DNA of 64,000 nucleotides from Limnanthes douglasii subsp. nivea (GCA_036936605.1 JAUPFV010000004.1:67914352-67978351); one strand, 5' to 3'. Positions 23,971 to 36,436 are shown, counted from the stretch's first letter. Made by a program: numbers and translations. Notes: generated from the sequence alone by a model not told the origin.

Positions 23971-24193
23971 TGTTATTGTTCTTATAGTGATTGATTAAAG
24001 AGTTGCAAGTACAATAATTAAAGAATGGAAATAGAAAGGTTTGATTACTAAATGGCTTTAATATTAGCCTTTTGGAACTTTTTAGAAATCTATGAATTTT
24101 TTTTATTAATTTTTGTTTTTAATCCTCATTTATGACTGTTCAATACTTGGAGATTGTTTGAAGTATAAATATGAGGCCTTCCTCTGTAGGGCA
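23971..24193 (+). repeat. Gy1 3' LTR, interrupted by element C
   Basis: Starts TGTTATTG after a purine-rich tract (CAAAAGAAAA, about 23958-23967) and runs to the GGGCA target duplication of element C. Its remaining 3' part should continue after 47513, but only a short AT-rich similarity is visible there. Confidence 0.55.
24189..24193. repeat. Target duplication of Tat element C, left copy
   Basis: GGGCA here and GGGCA at 47509-47513 flank the outer ends of element C, 23.3 kb apart. Confidence 0.8.
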
Positions 24194-24553
24194 TGATGAG
24201 TTATTGATTTGCCTTAGTTAATTGTCAAGAGTGTATTCAAGAGAGACAAAGTGCTAGAGAGTTTTTAGAGAGAGAAAATACAAGTACAAATGAGTTTCAA
24301 AGTAAAAAGTGTTCAACCCCTTTATTGGAGTAGTTTGGTCCTTTATATATAGGAGCCAAGACTTAGTCTCAAACTGAATCTATTACAAAAAGTCGACTAA
24401 TAGCTGTTTAGTCCTTATTAATTATACATGCTACAAATATCCTCTAAAACTTACATCAGTCACGAATTAAGGACAAAACTTACATTAATTACAATTAAAT
24501 CCTTAAATTTACATTATTTACAATTTAGTCCTTAAAACTCTATTTCCATATGA
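24194..24553 (-). repeat. Element C 3' LTR
   Basis: 360 bases, homologous to the LTRs of E (50884-51205, 61820-62141). A G-rich polypurine tract (GAAGCCCCCGTAG on the plus strand, just right of 24553) adjoins its start in element orientation. A second copy at 30753-31112 came with the duplication. Confidence 0.8.
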
Positions 24554-25246
24554 GAAGCCCCCGTAGTTCTCATGTCAGTAAATGAATGAGAACTAAAAAG
24601 TCTTCAAATTCGTTTTGTCTTCTAATCTTTACATCCTTGAAAAATCCCATATGCTATGTAACCTGTCATAAACTTAAAAACAATCGTTCGAAGCAATTAG
24701 CTTATATAGTTATTCGAAGCACTTATGCAATTTAAGATCTTAAAACATATTCGAATCAAAGAATAAACACAAATTGGCATTGAAAATTCTTGATAGGTAA
24801 ACGTGAGCTTGAAATCACTTCGAATCGATGTAATAAAATGTTGGCTTGAAAGTCGTCCTGAAATCACTTTGAATCGATGTAATAAAATGTTGGCTTGAAA
24901 GTCGACCTCGAAATATTATGTAAATATATCATCCTCGAGTATAACCGTTAAATTCATCATAACCCTAGTAGTCTAGCGTGACAGATGTCGAACATCTAAC
25001 CAACTCACCGATTCGTATTCCAACCTATCATCACAAAGGTCTTTCCGCCTTCACACGCCTTCACTCGCTTTAGTATAAATATAACCTTCCTCTCATTTCT
25101 ACTCTCCTCACACAAAAATCTTTTTAGAGAAAAGTTAGAGTTTTTGCTACCTTCATCGTGCTCCTCCCATATTCTTAGGATTTTCACCAGAAAAATCAAA
25201 CTTTCTGACCAATCTCCATCCTCTCCGATCAACCCTTACTTGGTTT
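24554..25246. other. Element C leader of the antisense ORF
   Basis: Non-coding stretch between LTR and antisense ORF. It includes a two-copy tandem repeat of about 57 bases (24818-24905; AATCGATGTAATAAAATG then TTGGCTTGAAAGTCG) that is also present in the duplicate near 31380-31455. Confidence 0.5.
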
Positions 25247-28044
25247 ATGAGAAAGAAACCAAGAACCAAAAAATCGAAGGCCATTCTACCCAAAACACCA
25301 GAATCCTCTGATACTGATAGCAATTTAGTGTTCGGATCTTACGATTACTTTTGTATTACACAAAGCGGTGAAGAATACTGAAGAGCAGGATTAATTCGAG
25401 GAGGTCCAATCAGAACTACTACTGAGACATTTTATTACGAGTAACTTCGATCCTACTAAAGTTCCAAATCTTTCACCTTCTCCCATAATCGAAGAACAAT
25501 CCTCATCTAAATTCATCGGGCCTAAAACAGCTAGAGTCTCCTCATCTCAAAGTAGAATTTCTCCTTTAAAATAAAAAACAAGTAAACCTTCTTCGGAAAT
25601 TCTTCAGTAACCAGACGAAGAAAAAATTTCATCGCCATGGGAGATGAATCAAAAATCATCTGAACTCATTCTCCTCAAAATCCAACTACTAACTATCCTC
25701 CTCAAATAGAAGTAATAGAGGAAGCGGCTCGAATTACCAACCCCTCTACAGAAACGATTATTCCAACTTCTCAAAATCCTCGAGAAGAAACTTTAAAAGC
25801 CAATGAAGCTGACTCAGAGGCTGACTCTCAAGAAGAAGCAGATATTTGCTCCATCTCCGAAGAAGAAAAGGAAAAAATTGGAAGGACCTAAGGAACCTCG
25901 AAATCAAATACATTATTGCTTTGAAAAACGTCTGTTACATATACTACAAGGAAAGCCAAGCTTCAGCTCTTAAGAAACAATGGGGAATGGGAGAAAACAT
26001 AACCCTTCGCCTACGAAAAGAAGGAGAAACTCCCCTGGACTTCAAGGAGGATTAACTAGTAGTATACCCAGAAATCATCAACTAGGGTCTTCGATTTCCA
26101 CTAGATCCAATGATCGTGGAGTACTTCGAACTCCTCAGTTTATGCCCTACCCAGGTGACATCGAATCAATGATTCAAACTTATGTTAGTGATCATGGCAC
26201 CTCGTCTATCCAAAATTCCCATCAACATTAAAGACTTCATCTCACCGACTCAACTTTCAAAAGGTCTGAAGCTTCCCTTTTACTACCTCATATTGATCGA
26301 TGACCTCAAGATCATCGATAATCTTTTGGAGGCTGACAAATTCTAGAAACAAAAATTCTTATTCATATCTGGAGCACCCTTCAAAACTAACTCTCCTCTC
26401 GAGAAGCAATCGTAAGTTCTTCGAATTTTTATGTTCTGATATAAAATTTGTCTTCCTTTTTTTAAACATTTTGTTTTGCTAATTTATACTACAAATTTCG
26501 AAGCGCTACTCAACACGTCGAGAAGCTGCTAAGGATATTTTTCAAAAACTCGCCTCCTAGGCTGAAAAGAAATGGAATAATGCATTTCATACTACCTTTC
26601 ATCCCATCAATTTCCTCAATAGCCATATGTTTCCAATCAACGAAGGTGAGTTGCCTCCTCAAGATTTATCATCCGAACCAGATCTGAAGCTTGTGTGCCA
26701 ACGAATACCTCAGCCTGACTACAAAGTCTTTCTTCCTATTCACAACAGATCGAATAGCTATTTGCCAAAAAAGAAGAAAGAAAAAGTCATCAAAGAAAAG
26801 AAGGGTAAAAAGACAGCTAACACATCTAGTGCTAACCCTTCCACGCCATCAAAACCAAAGTGTCGAAAACGAAAAATTGATGAACAAACTCTCTCACCGA
26901 TCGAAGAGGGAAGGATCAAGAACCATCATCAAATAAAAAGAGAGTTTCCTCTGATTCCCTTGGAAAAAAGAAGCAGATGAGAATCACTTCGTACACTTTG
27001 GTTGATGAGGACGAAGTCACTGTTGCTGAAAACCCACAAAACCCTTCAATAGACAATTAATCAAACAAATACAACCCTTTGGTAGTTACTGAAGATAGCA
27101 CCTCCAACGAGAATCAAGCCATTGCAGCCTTCGATCCAGGCATGTTTATCGACTTCGAAAATACCAAAGCACTTACTCGTGAGGAAGATCTTGTTCTTCA
27201 GGTAATCCAAAACTATATGCTTAACTTTGGGAGACCATAAACAATTGAAACCTCTCCAGAATCAACTCGCTCTCTTGAGCCCATCACCCCAATGGTTCAA
27301 GATCCTATCACATCCGAACTTCGTGTTCCTACTCTAAATCCTGCCATTTCTGTCGATCTTCAACCATTTTCCGAACTTGATGTTGCAGCAAAGAAACTTG
27401 CTTCCCAAGTTGAAGCTTCTCAGAACCATCTAAAGCAGCTGACTAAATATATGGTTTACTACAAGGAAGCTTACGAAGCTGAGAAGAATCTTAGAGAAAT
27501 TATGCATGGCAAATTATTCGATCAATTTAACGCTTATGAAATGGCGCGGTCCGAACTAATAAAAGGTGATCTCTCCATAAAAAATCATCTTTGCATCAAC
27601 CATCTTGTGGAGACTGAATTGCTGACGAACGCTCATAAAGCTGAACTGAAGAAAATCAACACTAGCCATGCTACTGAACTGGCCACTGTAAAAGATAACT
27701 CCAGCAAGCTTTGAAATTATCTCGCTCTTTGTGAGACAAAAAACAAAGAACTAGTTGATGACATGGCTAAATTGAAGAAAATTTTTGAAGTTGAAAAGGC
27801 TGTTGTTGTTACTGCCGCAGAAGCTGAACTTTTAAAGGATATGCAAACAGCTATCAACGTCGGAAAAGAATATGCAACTTTTCTTCTTCTTTGAGAAATT
27901 CACACTACTTATCCAAAAATCGACCTGACAAGCTTTTGGAATGATATCTCTGAAGAAAAACGCCCAAGCGAAGCGTTCGACCCTGTTCCTAGTTCAACGT
28001 CTTCAGAAGACGAATCAACCGAAGAAGAAGAATCTTCTGAATGA
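25247..28044 (+). pseudogene. Antisense ORF of element C (aORF), broken
   Basis: Runs opposite to gag-pol of its element. Starts MRKKPRTKKSKA at 25247, then FGSYDYFCI, the signature shared with D (FGAYDYLCI) and E (FGAYDYFCI). The middle matches the putative gypsy-type transposon domain (PF04195-like): YPEIIN, LDPMIVEYFELLSLCPTQVT (read through frame changes). An intron donor C|GTAAGT at 26411-26413 sits where D splices; the acceptor near 26500 reads AC instead of AG, so splicing is probably lost. A Lys-rich region (26760-26990) and a coiled-coil-like region (27292-27714) follow, then an acidic C-terminus ending at 28044. There are several stops and frameshifts. Function in the Tat lineage is unknown. 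Confidence 0.75.
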
Positions 28045-28315
28045 CTTTATTATCATATTATATCCTTGTCTTATTAAAATATCATTTTTTTGTACGTTAA
28101 TGACTTTATCTAAATGACAAATGACTTTTGTATGCCATCATTTTCCTTGCATTTTATTCGATGCTGAATTTTACAAACAAAATAACCACAAAACCTTAAC
28201 AATATAATGTAAACTTACCTCCTTGAATACTTTAACATAATATCAATGCGTTGTTAAGCTTTGGTAGTTCTTCGTAAAATTCTCAGTGTGCTGTTAAGCG
28301 TTCACTTCGAAACAA
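27970..28315 (+). repeat. Source block Z of the duplication (aORF end plus 3' spacer)
   Basis: Repeated at 31456-31800 with few differences. Contains the aORF stop and the decayed GTTAAGC / CTTCG tandem motif of the spacer. Confidence 0.8.
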
Positions 28316-28360
28316 TCTTCTTTGAAACAATCTGAAACAATCACTTCTTTGAAACAGCTC
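28316..28360. other. Filler at duplication junction
   Basis: The 29 bases 28314-28342 (starting AATCTTCTTTGAAAC) match part of the element E antisense ORF near 52067-52095, and TTCTTTGAAACA is repeated again at 28345-28356. It joins block Z to the second copy of block X and looks like template-switch filler. Confidence 0.55.
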
Positions 28361-31300
28361 TTCTTTTATTGGCAGATTTATAGTAGTATATTTTGTTAAT
28401 ATACTGATATATAGCATAAATTTTGAAATTTGTTCTAGAAATTTTGAACGAAATAAAATTTGTACGATAATTTTAATAAGTTAACATTATACACGAATAA
28501 ACTTATTTTTCTTGGTTTTGTTGTAAGTAAGGGAAACCTTAAAAGAGTCCACGGAAAACGTGAAGCAATTCGAGATTGGCCAACCCCTACATTAATCAGC
28601 CAAGTGAGGAGTTTACATGGCTTAACTAGTTTCTATTGTCTATTTGTGCGATGATTTAGTAGCTTAGTTAGTCCTCATACTCAAGTTATCAAGAAAACTG
28701 TTCCATTTAACTAAAGGAAAGAACAAGAAGATGCATTTAATGTGATATATGTAAGCTAACTAATGCGCATTTGCTTGTCGTACCTAATTTTCCTAAAACT
28801 TTTAAAATAAAGTATAACGCATCGAGACTATAAATTATAGCCATTTTGATTCAAGAATGTCGGGAAATTACATATTCTAGTCCAAAATTGAGTGGGATAA
28901 CTTTAAATTATCCAACTTCAGAACTATATGTAGCTTAAAACATATGTAATCTACGTAAATTATAAATTATTTATGTATTTGAATGGATAACGAAGTCTCA
29001 ACAAATGCCATGCCAAATGAGTGGAATTTATTAAAATCTTTCTTTATGCGGTCATATACAAGCAAGGTAAACAAAATATGGCGGCTAATTCATTGTGTTA
29101 TAGGTATAGCTACTTTCTATTCTTTTTATAGGTATAGCTACTTCCTATTCTTGTTATAGGTAAACAAAGTATTAAGTATTTATATGCACAAGATTCTTAT
29201 TTTGGTGATGTCTTTATTGCATGTGAAAAAATATCATATAATGTGTTTTATAAACACGATGGGATATATTTCTTAAGAATGCATTGTGTGTACATTTTTT
29301 GTTCTTTTCTTAGATTACTTGTGAGAGAATCTCAAGGTGGTGGTTTCATGGGTCATTTTGGTGTAGATTTATGAGAGGTGTATCACTTGTAAACAATAAA
29401 AATCTAAGTTGAAATCTCATGGGTTGTATACCCATTTACCGATACCTAATACACCTTATAGGTATATTTGTTTAGAGTTTTTTTAGGATTATCTAGGACT
29501 AAGAGCGGAGGGACTCGGGTTTTTAGTGGTAGATCAATTTTCCTAAATGGCACATTTCATTACATGTCATAAAACAAATAATGTAAAACATGTATATGAT
29601 TTATTTATCAAATAAATGGTTAGGTTACATAGAATGTATAAGACCATTGTTTCTAATAGAGATGCAAACAATTTAGTTACTTTTGGAAGATTTTATGGAG
29701 AAAATTTGGAACTAAGTTGTTGTTTTCTATTACTTGTCATCCACAAATGGATGGGCAAACTGATGTAGTGAATAGAACCTTATCGTTTTTATGTGCTATT
29801 ATAAAAAAGAACTTGATAACATGGGAAGATTATTTCGTACATGTAGAATTTGCTTATAATAGAACTATACCTTATGCAGCCAAGTATTCTCCATTTTGTT
29901 TTATGGTTTTAACCCATTATGTATTTTGAATTTAACTCATTACCCTCAAGTGAACGTGTGAATTTTGAAGGAAATAAAAAGACAGAATTTGTCAAATCGA
30001 ATCATGAAGATACACAAATGAACATTGAAAGAAAAACTAAAGAATATGTAGACAATCCAACAAATGACGTAGTAAAATATTTTTTTTAAAACGAGAATGG
30101 GTTTGGATGCACTCATAGAAATAAGGTTGTTTAGAAAAACGAAGTTCAAAACTCATCCCTAAGGGTAACGAATCGTAAAGCGTATCAATGATAATAAATA
30201 CATATTTTACCTAACATGTCAGTATAATGGTAGTGCAAGGTTTAACATTACGGATTTGTCTCCATTTAACGTAGGTTATGATTTGACAAAAAATACTTTT
30301 CAAAATAAAGAGAATGATGCAAACCAAGGAAATTGATATGTTGATCATACCGGTCGAGTTATAGGGAAGTCAAAAGTATAGTTTTTATAACTTTCGAATG
30401 GCCCAATGACAAGACTTAGAGAAAAAGAATTCAAAAATGCACTTAATGGGATAATTCATAATTATTAGTGAATTCAAGTGGATGGGCTACTGATTCTAAA
30501 TTTATAGATGTGGATTCAAAAGAAAATCATGTTATTGTTCTTATAGTGATTGATTAAAGAGTTACAAGTACAATAATTAAACAATGGAAATAGAAAGGTT
30601 TGATTACTAAATGGCTTTAATATTAGCCTTTTGGAACTTTTTAGAAATCTATGAATTTTTTTAATTAATTTTTGTTTTTAATCCTCATTTATGACTCTTC
30701 AATACTTGGAGATTGTTTGAAGTATAAATATGAGGCCTTCCTCTGTAAGGCATGATGAGTTATTGATTTGCCTTAGTTAATTGTCAAGAGTGTATTCAAG
30801 AGAGACAAAGTGCTAGAGAGTTTTTAGAGAGAGAAAATACAAGTACAAATAAGTTTCAAAGTAAAAAGTGTTCAACCCCTTTATTGGAGTAGTCTGGTCC
30901 TTTATATATAGGAGCCAAGACTTAGTCTCAAACTGAATATGTTACAAAAAGTGGACTAATTTCTGTTTAGTCCTTATTAATTATACATGCTACAAATATC
31001 CTCTAAAACTTACATCAGTCACGAATTAAGGACAAAACTTACAGTAATTACAATTAAATCCTTAAATTTACATTATTTACAATTTAGTCCTTAAAACTCT
31101 ATTTCCATATGAGAAGCCCCCGTAGTTCTCATGTCAGTAAATGAATGAGAACTAAAAAGTCTTCAAATTTGTTTTGTCTTCGAATCTTTACATCCTCGAA
31201 AACTCCCATACGCTATGTAACCTGTTATAAACTTAAAAACAATCGTTCGAAGAAATTAGCTTAAATAGTTATTCGAAGCACTTATGCAATTTAAGATCTT

Positions 31301-31458
31301 AAAACATATTCGAATCAAAGAATAAACACAAATTGGCATCGAAAATTCTTGATAGGTAAACGTGAGCTCAAAACCACTTCGAATCGATGTAATAAAATGT
31401 TGGCTTGAAAGTCGTCCTGAAATCAATTCGAATCGATATAATAAAATATTGGCTTGAA
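28361..31458. repeat. Second copy of 21834-24899 (Gy1 half plus C LTR plus leader)
   Basis: Nearly identical to 21834-24899 throughout, with an offset of about 6.53-6.56 kb. It carries Gy1 RT-integrase relics (28361-30330), the Gy1 3' LTR, the C target-site position (AGGCA) and a full copy of the C LTR (30753-31112). A few indels differ, for example an extra TTATAGGTATAGCTACTT near 29125. Because it contains the Gy1/C junction, it arose after C inserted. No new coding capacity. Confidence 0.88.
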
Positions 31459-31800
31459 GCGTTCGACCCTATTCCTAGTTCATCGTCTTCAGAAGACGAA
31501 TCAACCGAAGAAGAAGAATCTTCTGAATGACTTTATTATCATCTTGTATCCTTGTCGTATTAAAATATCCTTTTTGTTATACGTTAATGACTTTATCTAA
31601 ATGACAAATGACTTTTGTATGCCATCATTTTCCTTGCATTTTCTTCGATCCTGAATTTTACAAACAAAATAACCACAAAACCTTAACAATATAATGTAAA
31701 CTTACCTCCTTGAATACTTTAACATAATATCAATGCGTTGTTAAGCTTTGGTAGTTCTTCGTAAAATTCTCAGTGTGCTGTTAAGCGTTCACTTTGAAAT
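31456..31800. repeat. Second copy of block Z, fused to the copied X block
   Basis: Matches 27970-28315. The fusion shares only GAA with the end of the copied leader (31456-31458), so nearly all of the second aORF (about 3.07 kb) has been lost at this point. Confidence 0.85.
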
Positions 31801-32072
31801 AAAAATGTAATGTGATAAATAAATATGGTTGTTTCTTCAAAAAGTGTCGTAAACACTTCGAAACATTGTACTCTTAACTAATCTCAAATGTGATCAGTCT
31901 TTGATGATTTGTTAAGATAGTATTCAAATATATGTAAACAACCATTGGCCAAAAAACAAACTTTATTGATAAAAGTGAATATGTACATGACACCTCGTTA
32001 AAACCTTCATGGGACAATAGGATAGGAAATAGTGCGCCAGTCAAAACTAAAATTTCAAAGTAAAAAACGTAT
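31801..32072 (-). other. Element C 3' spacer between integrase and aORF
   Basis: Non-coding. Contains the conserved block AACAACCATTGGCCAAAA (about 31938-31955) and CCTCGTTAAAACCTTCATGG, also present in D (39780-39870) and E (55216-55290) in the same position. Confidence 0.6.
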
Positions 32073-33576
32073 TTACTCCCAAAAAATCTTCAAGTGTTGA
32101 ATATTCCACGGGTTTTGAAGCATCCTCCCCTCGGAATCACAACGACGATAAGACCCCAGGTTGATTATTTCAACAACTGTATAAGGCCCTTCCCAATTCG
32201 GAGCCAGTTTTCCGAGGTTCTTCTCCTTTGTGTGCAGGAAAACTTTCCGCAACACCTTATCAACTTCTTTAAATTATCTTCTTTTCAGCTTCAAATCATA
32301 TCTATTTCTCATAAGAGTTTTATAATGGATTACATTCAGATGAGCTCGAACTCGTTTTTCCTCAATCAAATCCAAATCATCCCTTCAAATTTCGTCATTA
32401 GACCTTTTAGAATATTGAGATATTCTAAAAGATGACCTCGTAGATTCAATAGGACTGACTGCATCCATACCATATGCCGAAGCAAAAGGAGTCTCTTTTG
32501 TAGCCTCTCTTGGAGTTGTTCGATAAGCCCAAAGCACCTCTTGCAAATAGTTTGGCCATTTCCCTGTTGTCCCCGATAGATTCTTCTTCATGCCATCTAA
32601 AATATTTCTGTTTGTCACTTACACTTCTCCATTAGATTGAGGATGAAAAGGCGTTAAAAAACATTGTTGAATTCCTTTAGAAGTACAAAAGGCAGCCATT
32701 TCCCTATTATTAAACTAAGGGCCATTATCTATTGTAATCCTTCGATCAACCCCAAAACGACAACAAATATTGTTCACAATAAATTTGAAAACATCATTTG
32801 CCTTTGTTCCTGATAGCGGTTTTGCCTCTGCCCACTTCGTAAAATAATTCACCGCTACAATTATCATTTGTCTTCCCCCAGAATCCATCGGCAAAGGTCC
32901 CACCAAATCGATTCCATATCTGTCGAATGGTATTGCCTTAGATATAGACATGAGTGGTACTGTTGGTCTGTGAATAACATTGGCAAATCTCTGACAAGTA
33001 TCACAACCTCAGACTAAATTCTTAGCATCGTTCATGATTGTAGGCCAGTAAAACCCTGCAAGTAGAACTCGACGCGATAGAGCTTTGAACCCATAATGAG
33101 CTGACCCTTCACCATCATGCAACTCTGATAATACTTCTTATGATTCTTGCTTGCTTAAGCATCGTAATAATGGTTTACTTAATTCCTTTTTATATAAAAT
33201 CCCATCTAGAACTATATATCTGAAGGCTTTACCCCTTAACTTCTTGGCCATTTGGGAATCATTTGGCAGTAGTTATTGAGTCAAGAAATTTAGAATATCT
33301 GATCGCCAATCGCGTCGGCTTTCATCAGTAATAACAAATTCTTCTATGCCTTCACACTGGCTAGATTGAGTAACAATCGAAGGATTTTTTTGCAGCAAAA
33401 TCCAAGGATATTCTTCCTTGTAAGCAACATTTGCTAAAGAATCAGCCATCGTGTTACTTCCTCGCCCGATATATTTCACAACCACGTTGTCAAACAGAAG
33501 TATTAAATTCTTAAGCTCCCAAAGATACAAAATCAAGCGATCTTTCTTTGCTTCCGAAAATCTAGATACCTAATTT
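32073..33576 (-). pseudogene. Element C integrase and RNase H remainder
   Basis: Lower half of C pol, cut off from the RT half by element D. From 33576 down: second RNase H tail (SNTMADSLANVAYKEEYPW), integrase zinc-finger relic (33000-33200), core block IPFDRYGIDLVGPLPMDSGG (near 32940-32880), FGVDRRITIDNGP (near 32715-32750), [20 protein letters not shown] (near 32500-32550) and C-terminal LAPNWEGPY, ending NPWNIQHLKIFWE at 32073. Stops and shifts separate the blocks. It is inactive. Confidence 0.85.
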
Positions 33577-33581
33577 GCTAA
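33577..33581. repeat. Target duplication of element D, left copy
   Basis: GCTAA here and at 44026-44030. Removing D and one copy restores the continuous RNase H sequence of C. Confidence 0.92.
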
Positions 33582-33865
33582 TGGTAAGGAAAGATATTCC
33601 TTAGGGACTAATATGTAAATGTTAGGGATTAGAGTAATAATTCTTGTAAATATGGGATAAAATTAGACTTTAGGAGAAATATAGGGGTTAGATTGCAAAT
33701 ATGACAATATGTAACCGTTTCTCTAACTAACTCGCCCTGCCTATTTAAAGAGGCTGAAAAGGTTATTTTGACCTATGAAATATTCAGAGGTACTTTTCAC
33801 TACTTGATTTTTCCATTGCAAACTCTCTGTTCTGAATTCACTCGTTATTACTTTAATTCATACCA
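33582..33865 (+). repeat. Element D 5' LTR
   Basis: TGGTAAGGAAAG ... CATACCA. A TATA-like CTATTTAAAG lies near 33740. Identical to 43742-44025. Confidence 0.95.
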
Positions 33866-33868
33866 AAT

Positions 33869-33886
33869 TGGCGCTAGAAAGAGGGG
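33869..33886 (+). other. Primer-binding site of element D (tRNA-Asn-like)
   Basis: TGGCGCTAGAAAGAGGG, three bases after the LTR, matches the complement of the plant tRNA-Asn 3' end as I recall it, with one mismatch. Assigned from memory of the tRNA sequence. Confidence 0.55.
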
Positions 33887-33991
33887 CGAGGATACCTTGA
33901 TCAACAGATCAAAAATCGACGCTCGAGTTCTTGTTTTCAAAGGTTTTTCGTTCGAATTTTCACTTCTCGTTTGATTTTTCGCTGTTTGAAG

Positions 33992-36436
33992 ATGAATCCG
34001 GAGGAAGGTGACAATCCATCCGTTCGCAAGGTGATAGAAACGCTGAAATCTGATCTGCAAGAGGCAGGTAAATTTGTTCCAGTTCAACCTGTTCAATTTG
34101 ACTTTGAAGGAAAAATGAATGAAATGATTAGGAAGGTGGCTGAGCTTGACGAATTGGTAAAGAAGAAGGGAGATAATAATGACGGTGCTAGACTTAGATC
34201 TAAGATAGCAGGTGGCGATCGTAATGATCAGTCTGATCAGTCGATGGATGAAGCTGATGATCATTATGAGCAGCGTAGGGTACGATCTGAACAAAAAAAA
34301 GAGTATAGCGGGATAAAGAAGAGGAAGGAAAAGTTGCAAAGGCGACTGTATGAAAATTTTAGTGATGAGGAAGATTTTGAAGATTCTGAATCTGATGAAA
34401 CACCGAGGTATGAGCGTTCTCGAGGCCGTTCAGGAGGGGCAGAGCATGAGCTCCGGCCATCTAAAATGTACAGGGAAGGAAGGAAAAAGAAAGAAAGGCG
34501 AGTATATTCACCTCGGAAATACTCGCCTCGGAGGTGTTCACCTCGGAGGTATGAAGGTGAGTCCAGCTTGTATGCAACTGTGGGAATGAGAAATGAGGAC
34601 CAGTATGTCCAGGGGGTTGATTGGAGGGACTCACCATTGGTGAAGGAGATCAGATCAGTGCCATTACCGAGGCGTTTTGATATTTCTAAAGTTGAAAAGT
34701 TTGATGGGACTCAGGATCCCGATGACCACATCGAACAATTTAAGAACTACATGACTAATTTTGAAGATGATGATAGATTGGTGTGTAGAGCCTTTTCTCA
34801 AACATTTAAGGGAACTGCGCTAAAATGGTTTAATAAGATTCCTAAGGAATCGATTGCAAATTTCAGAAGTTTCTACACTGCTTTTCGCAGACAATTTGTG
34901 GGAAGCAAGGAGATGAGAGCCAATGGGGACACGATAATACAGTGCAAGCAGGCTGTAGGAGAGAAGCTGAAGGATTATACCAAGAGGTTTGTGTCAACAA
35001 AGGCTGAGCTGGATGACTGTGAGGAAAGTGTGGCTATGGCAGCGTTCAGGCAGGGGCTGTTGCCTGGGGATTTAGCCGATGAGACTACGAGGCGTAGAGC
35101 GTTAACGTTTGGAGCTCTTATGGCTCAGGTAGAGGACCAGATTAAGGTCGAAGAATCAACAAGGGTTCGAGGAGGTGCTAGTATTGTTCAAAAAGGGAGT
35201 GGACAATCTAACGTCTCAAACAACAATCCCTCGCGTCCGAAGAACAATCCAAATGTTTCTAACCGAGGAGCCTCGAACTCGTATCAAGGGGGATATAATC
35301 AACATAATTCTAACAATCAGCAGCAGTATAGGTCCAGGTCGAATGTGTGGGTGAGGCCGGATTACTATGCAGATTTAACTGAGAGTGTGGCTTCAATATA
35401 TGAAAAAACAAGAGGAACAATCAATTTTAGAAAGCCACCAGCTATCAACAGGCCAAGAGAGGAGCGCAATAATAAATTTTGTAGGTATCATGAGGACATC
35501 GGCCATGATACAAATGATTGCATTGCTCTGAAGAAGGAGATGCAAGTTTTGATCGAAAATGGAAAGCTGTTGGAGTATGTCAGGAAGAATGCCAAGGCAA
35601 CAGCTCCCAAAGGAGGTAATCCCAATTCTAAGCAGGAAACTGCATTAATGATTTTAGATGTTGCAGGTGAGGCAGATGGTTTCGATGTAGCCTCGGAATA
35701 TGTCGAACCAGACCCCAGTCGACTTTTGTTAATGTCGATAGATGAGCCGATGCGTCAGGGACGTGTTCGAGATCTGTGTGCCTTTTTCGAATCATTAACC
35801 ATATTTGGAGGGGATTCGATGACCAACAACACCAATAATTCGAGGAAGAGGCATATAGTAAATTTAACACGACAAATTGAGGGAGGTGCATCGGCACATC
35901 TAGGCGGCAGAAAGGATGTGCCCTTTATGATATTCGATGGAGATGATTTGAGGGGCATTACAGGGCCACATGAGGATGCGGTGGTCATTGGAGCAGAAAT
36001 ATGTGGGGTGGAGATTCGACGCGTGCTGATCGACACAGGGAGTTCTGCTAACGTGCTTTTTAAGTCAACGTATGATAGGTTGACCTCACCACCTCGAATA
36101 GAAAAGTCTGAGAGGACTATCATTGGGTTTACTGGTGCATCAGCAATTGTGATAGGTTAATTCGAAGGTGAAATTTCTTTGGGGAAAGGGCCTTTCAAGA
36201 AGAAAGTGCAGGTACTTTTTGTGGTGGTGGACTGTCCATCAAGTTACAACGCTATTCTTGGGAGATCATGGTTGGCCAAAATGTACGCTGTAGTTTCTAC
36301 AGTTCATCAGTGTCTGAAGTATGTGGTCGAGGACAGAGTTGGTGTAGTCCGAAGTGACCAAAAGGTGGCAAGAGAATGTTATGCTGCTGCATTTAGATTA
36401 CGTGGTAAAGGTTCTGATGATCTCATGGAGAGTTAG
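33992..36436 (+). CDS. Element D Gag-protease
   Basis: Starts at ATG 33992 (MNPEEGDNPSVRK); the frame is open a little further upstream but without ATG. A highly charged N-terminal region (Arg/Ser/Glu rich to about residue 210) precedes the capsid-like gag block (IEQFKNYMTNF, GTALKWFNKIP, FRRQFVGSKE; about residues 250-330). A CHHC-type zinc knuckle (CRYHEDIGHDTNDC, about residues 496-509) follows, then an aspartic protease with catalytic LIDTGSSANVLF near residue 678. The frame meets TAA at 36158-36160, right after the protease core, where C and E both read GAG; it then stays open to the TAG at 36434-36436. The TAA is therefore an extra lesion, and the TAG is the conserved end of gag-pro. 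The product would form virus-like particles and mature the polyprotein. Confidence 0.88.

Larger units (their letters stand above)
18453..24193 (+). mobile_element. Gy1: very decayed Ty3/gypsy element
   Basis: A gypsy-order element (gag, protease, RT, RNase H, integrase) between two diverged LTRs. Protein blocks match a common plant gypsy group: gag NLKVKISSLQGKND, knuckle remnant IKCYGRGHIASQ, protease IIDGRSCTNV, integrase [16 protein letters not shown] and a C-terminal FNITDLSPFNV block. Stops occur every few dozen codons, so it is ancient. Its 3' LTR is cut at 24193 by Tat element C. Its second half exists again at 28361-30752 because of a later duplication. Lineage within gypsy was not determined; no chromodomain was seen. 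Confidence 0.8.

Noticed and set aside
24005..25246. The 25005-25232 minus-strand frame as a host gene fragment
   Set aside because: Lies in the non-coding leader between the C LTR and its antisense ORF, with no family resemblance.
36158..36160. TAA in D as a second programmed readthrough stop
   Set aside because: C and E have GAG here and the following bases (TTCGAA) do not match a known leaky context, so it is treated as a lesion.
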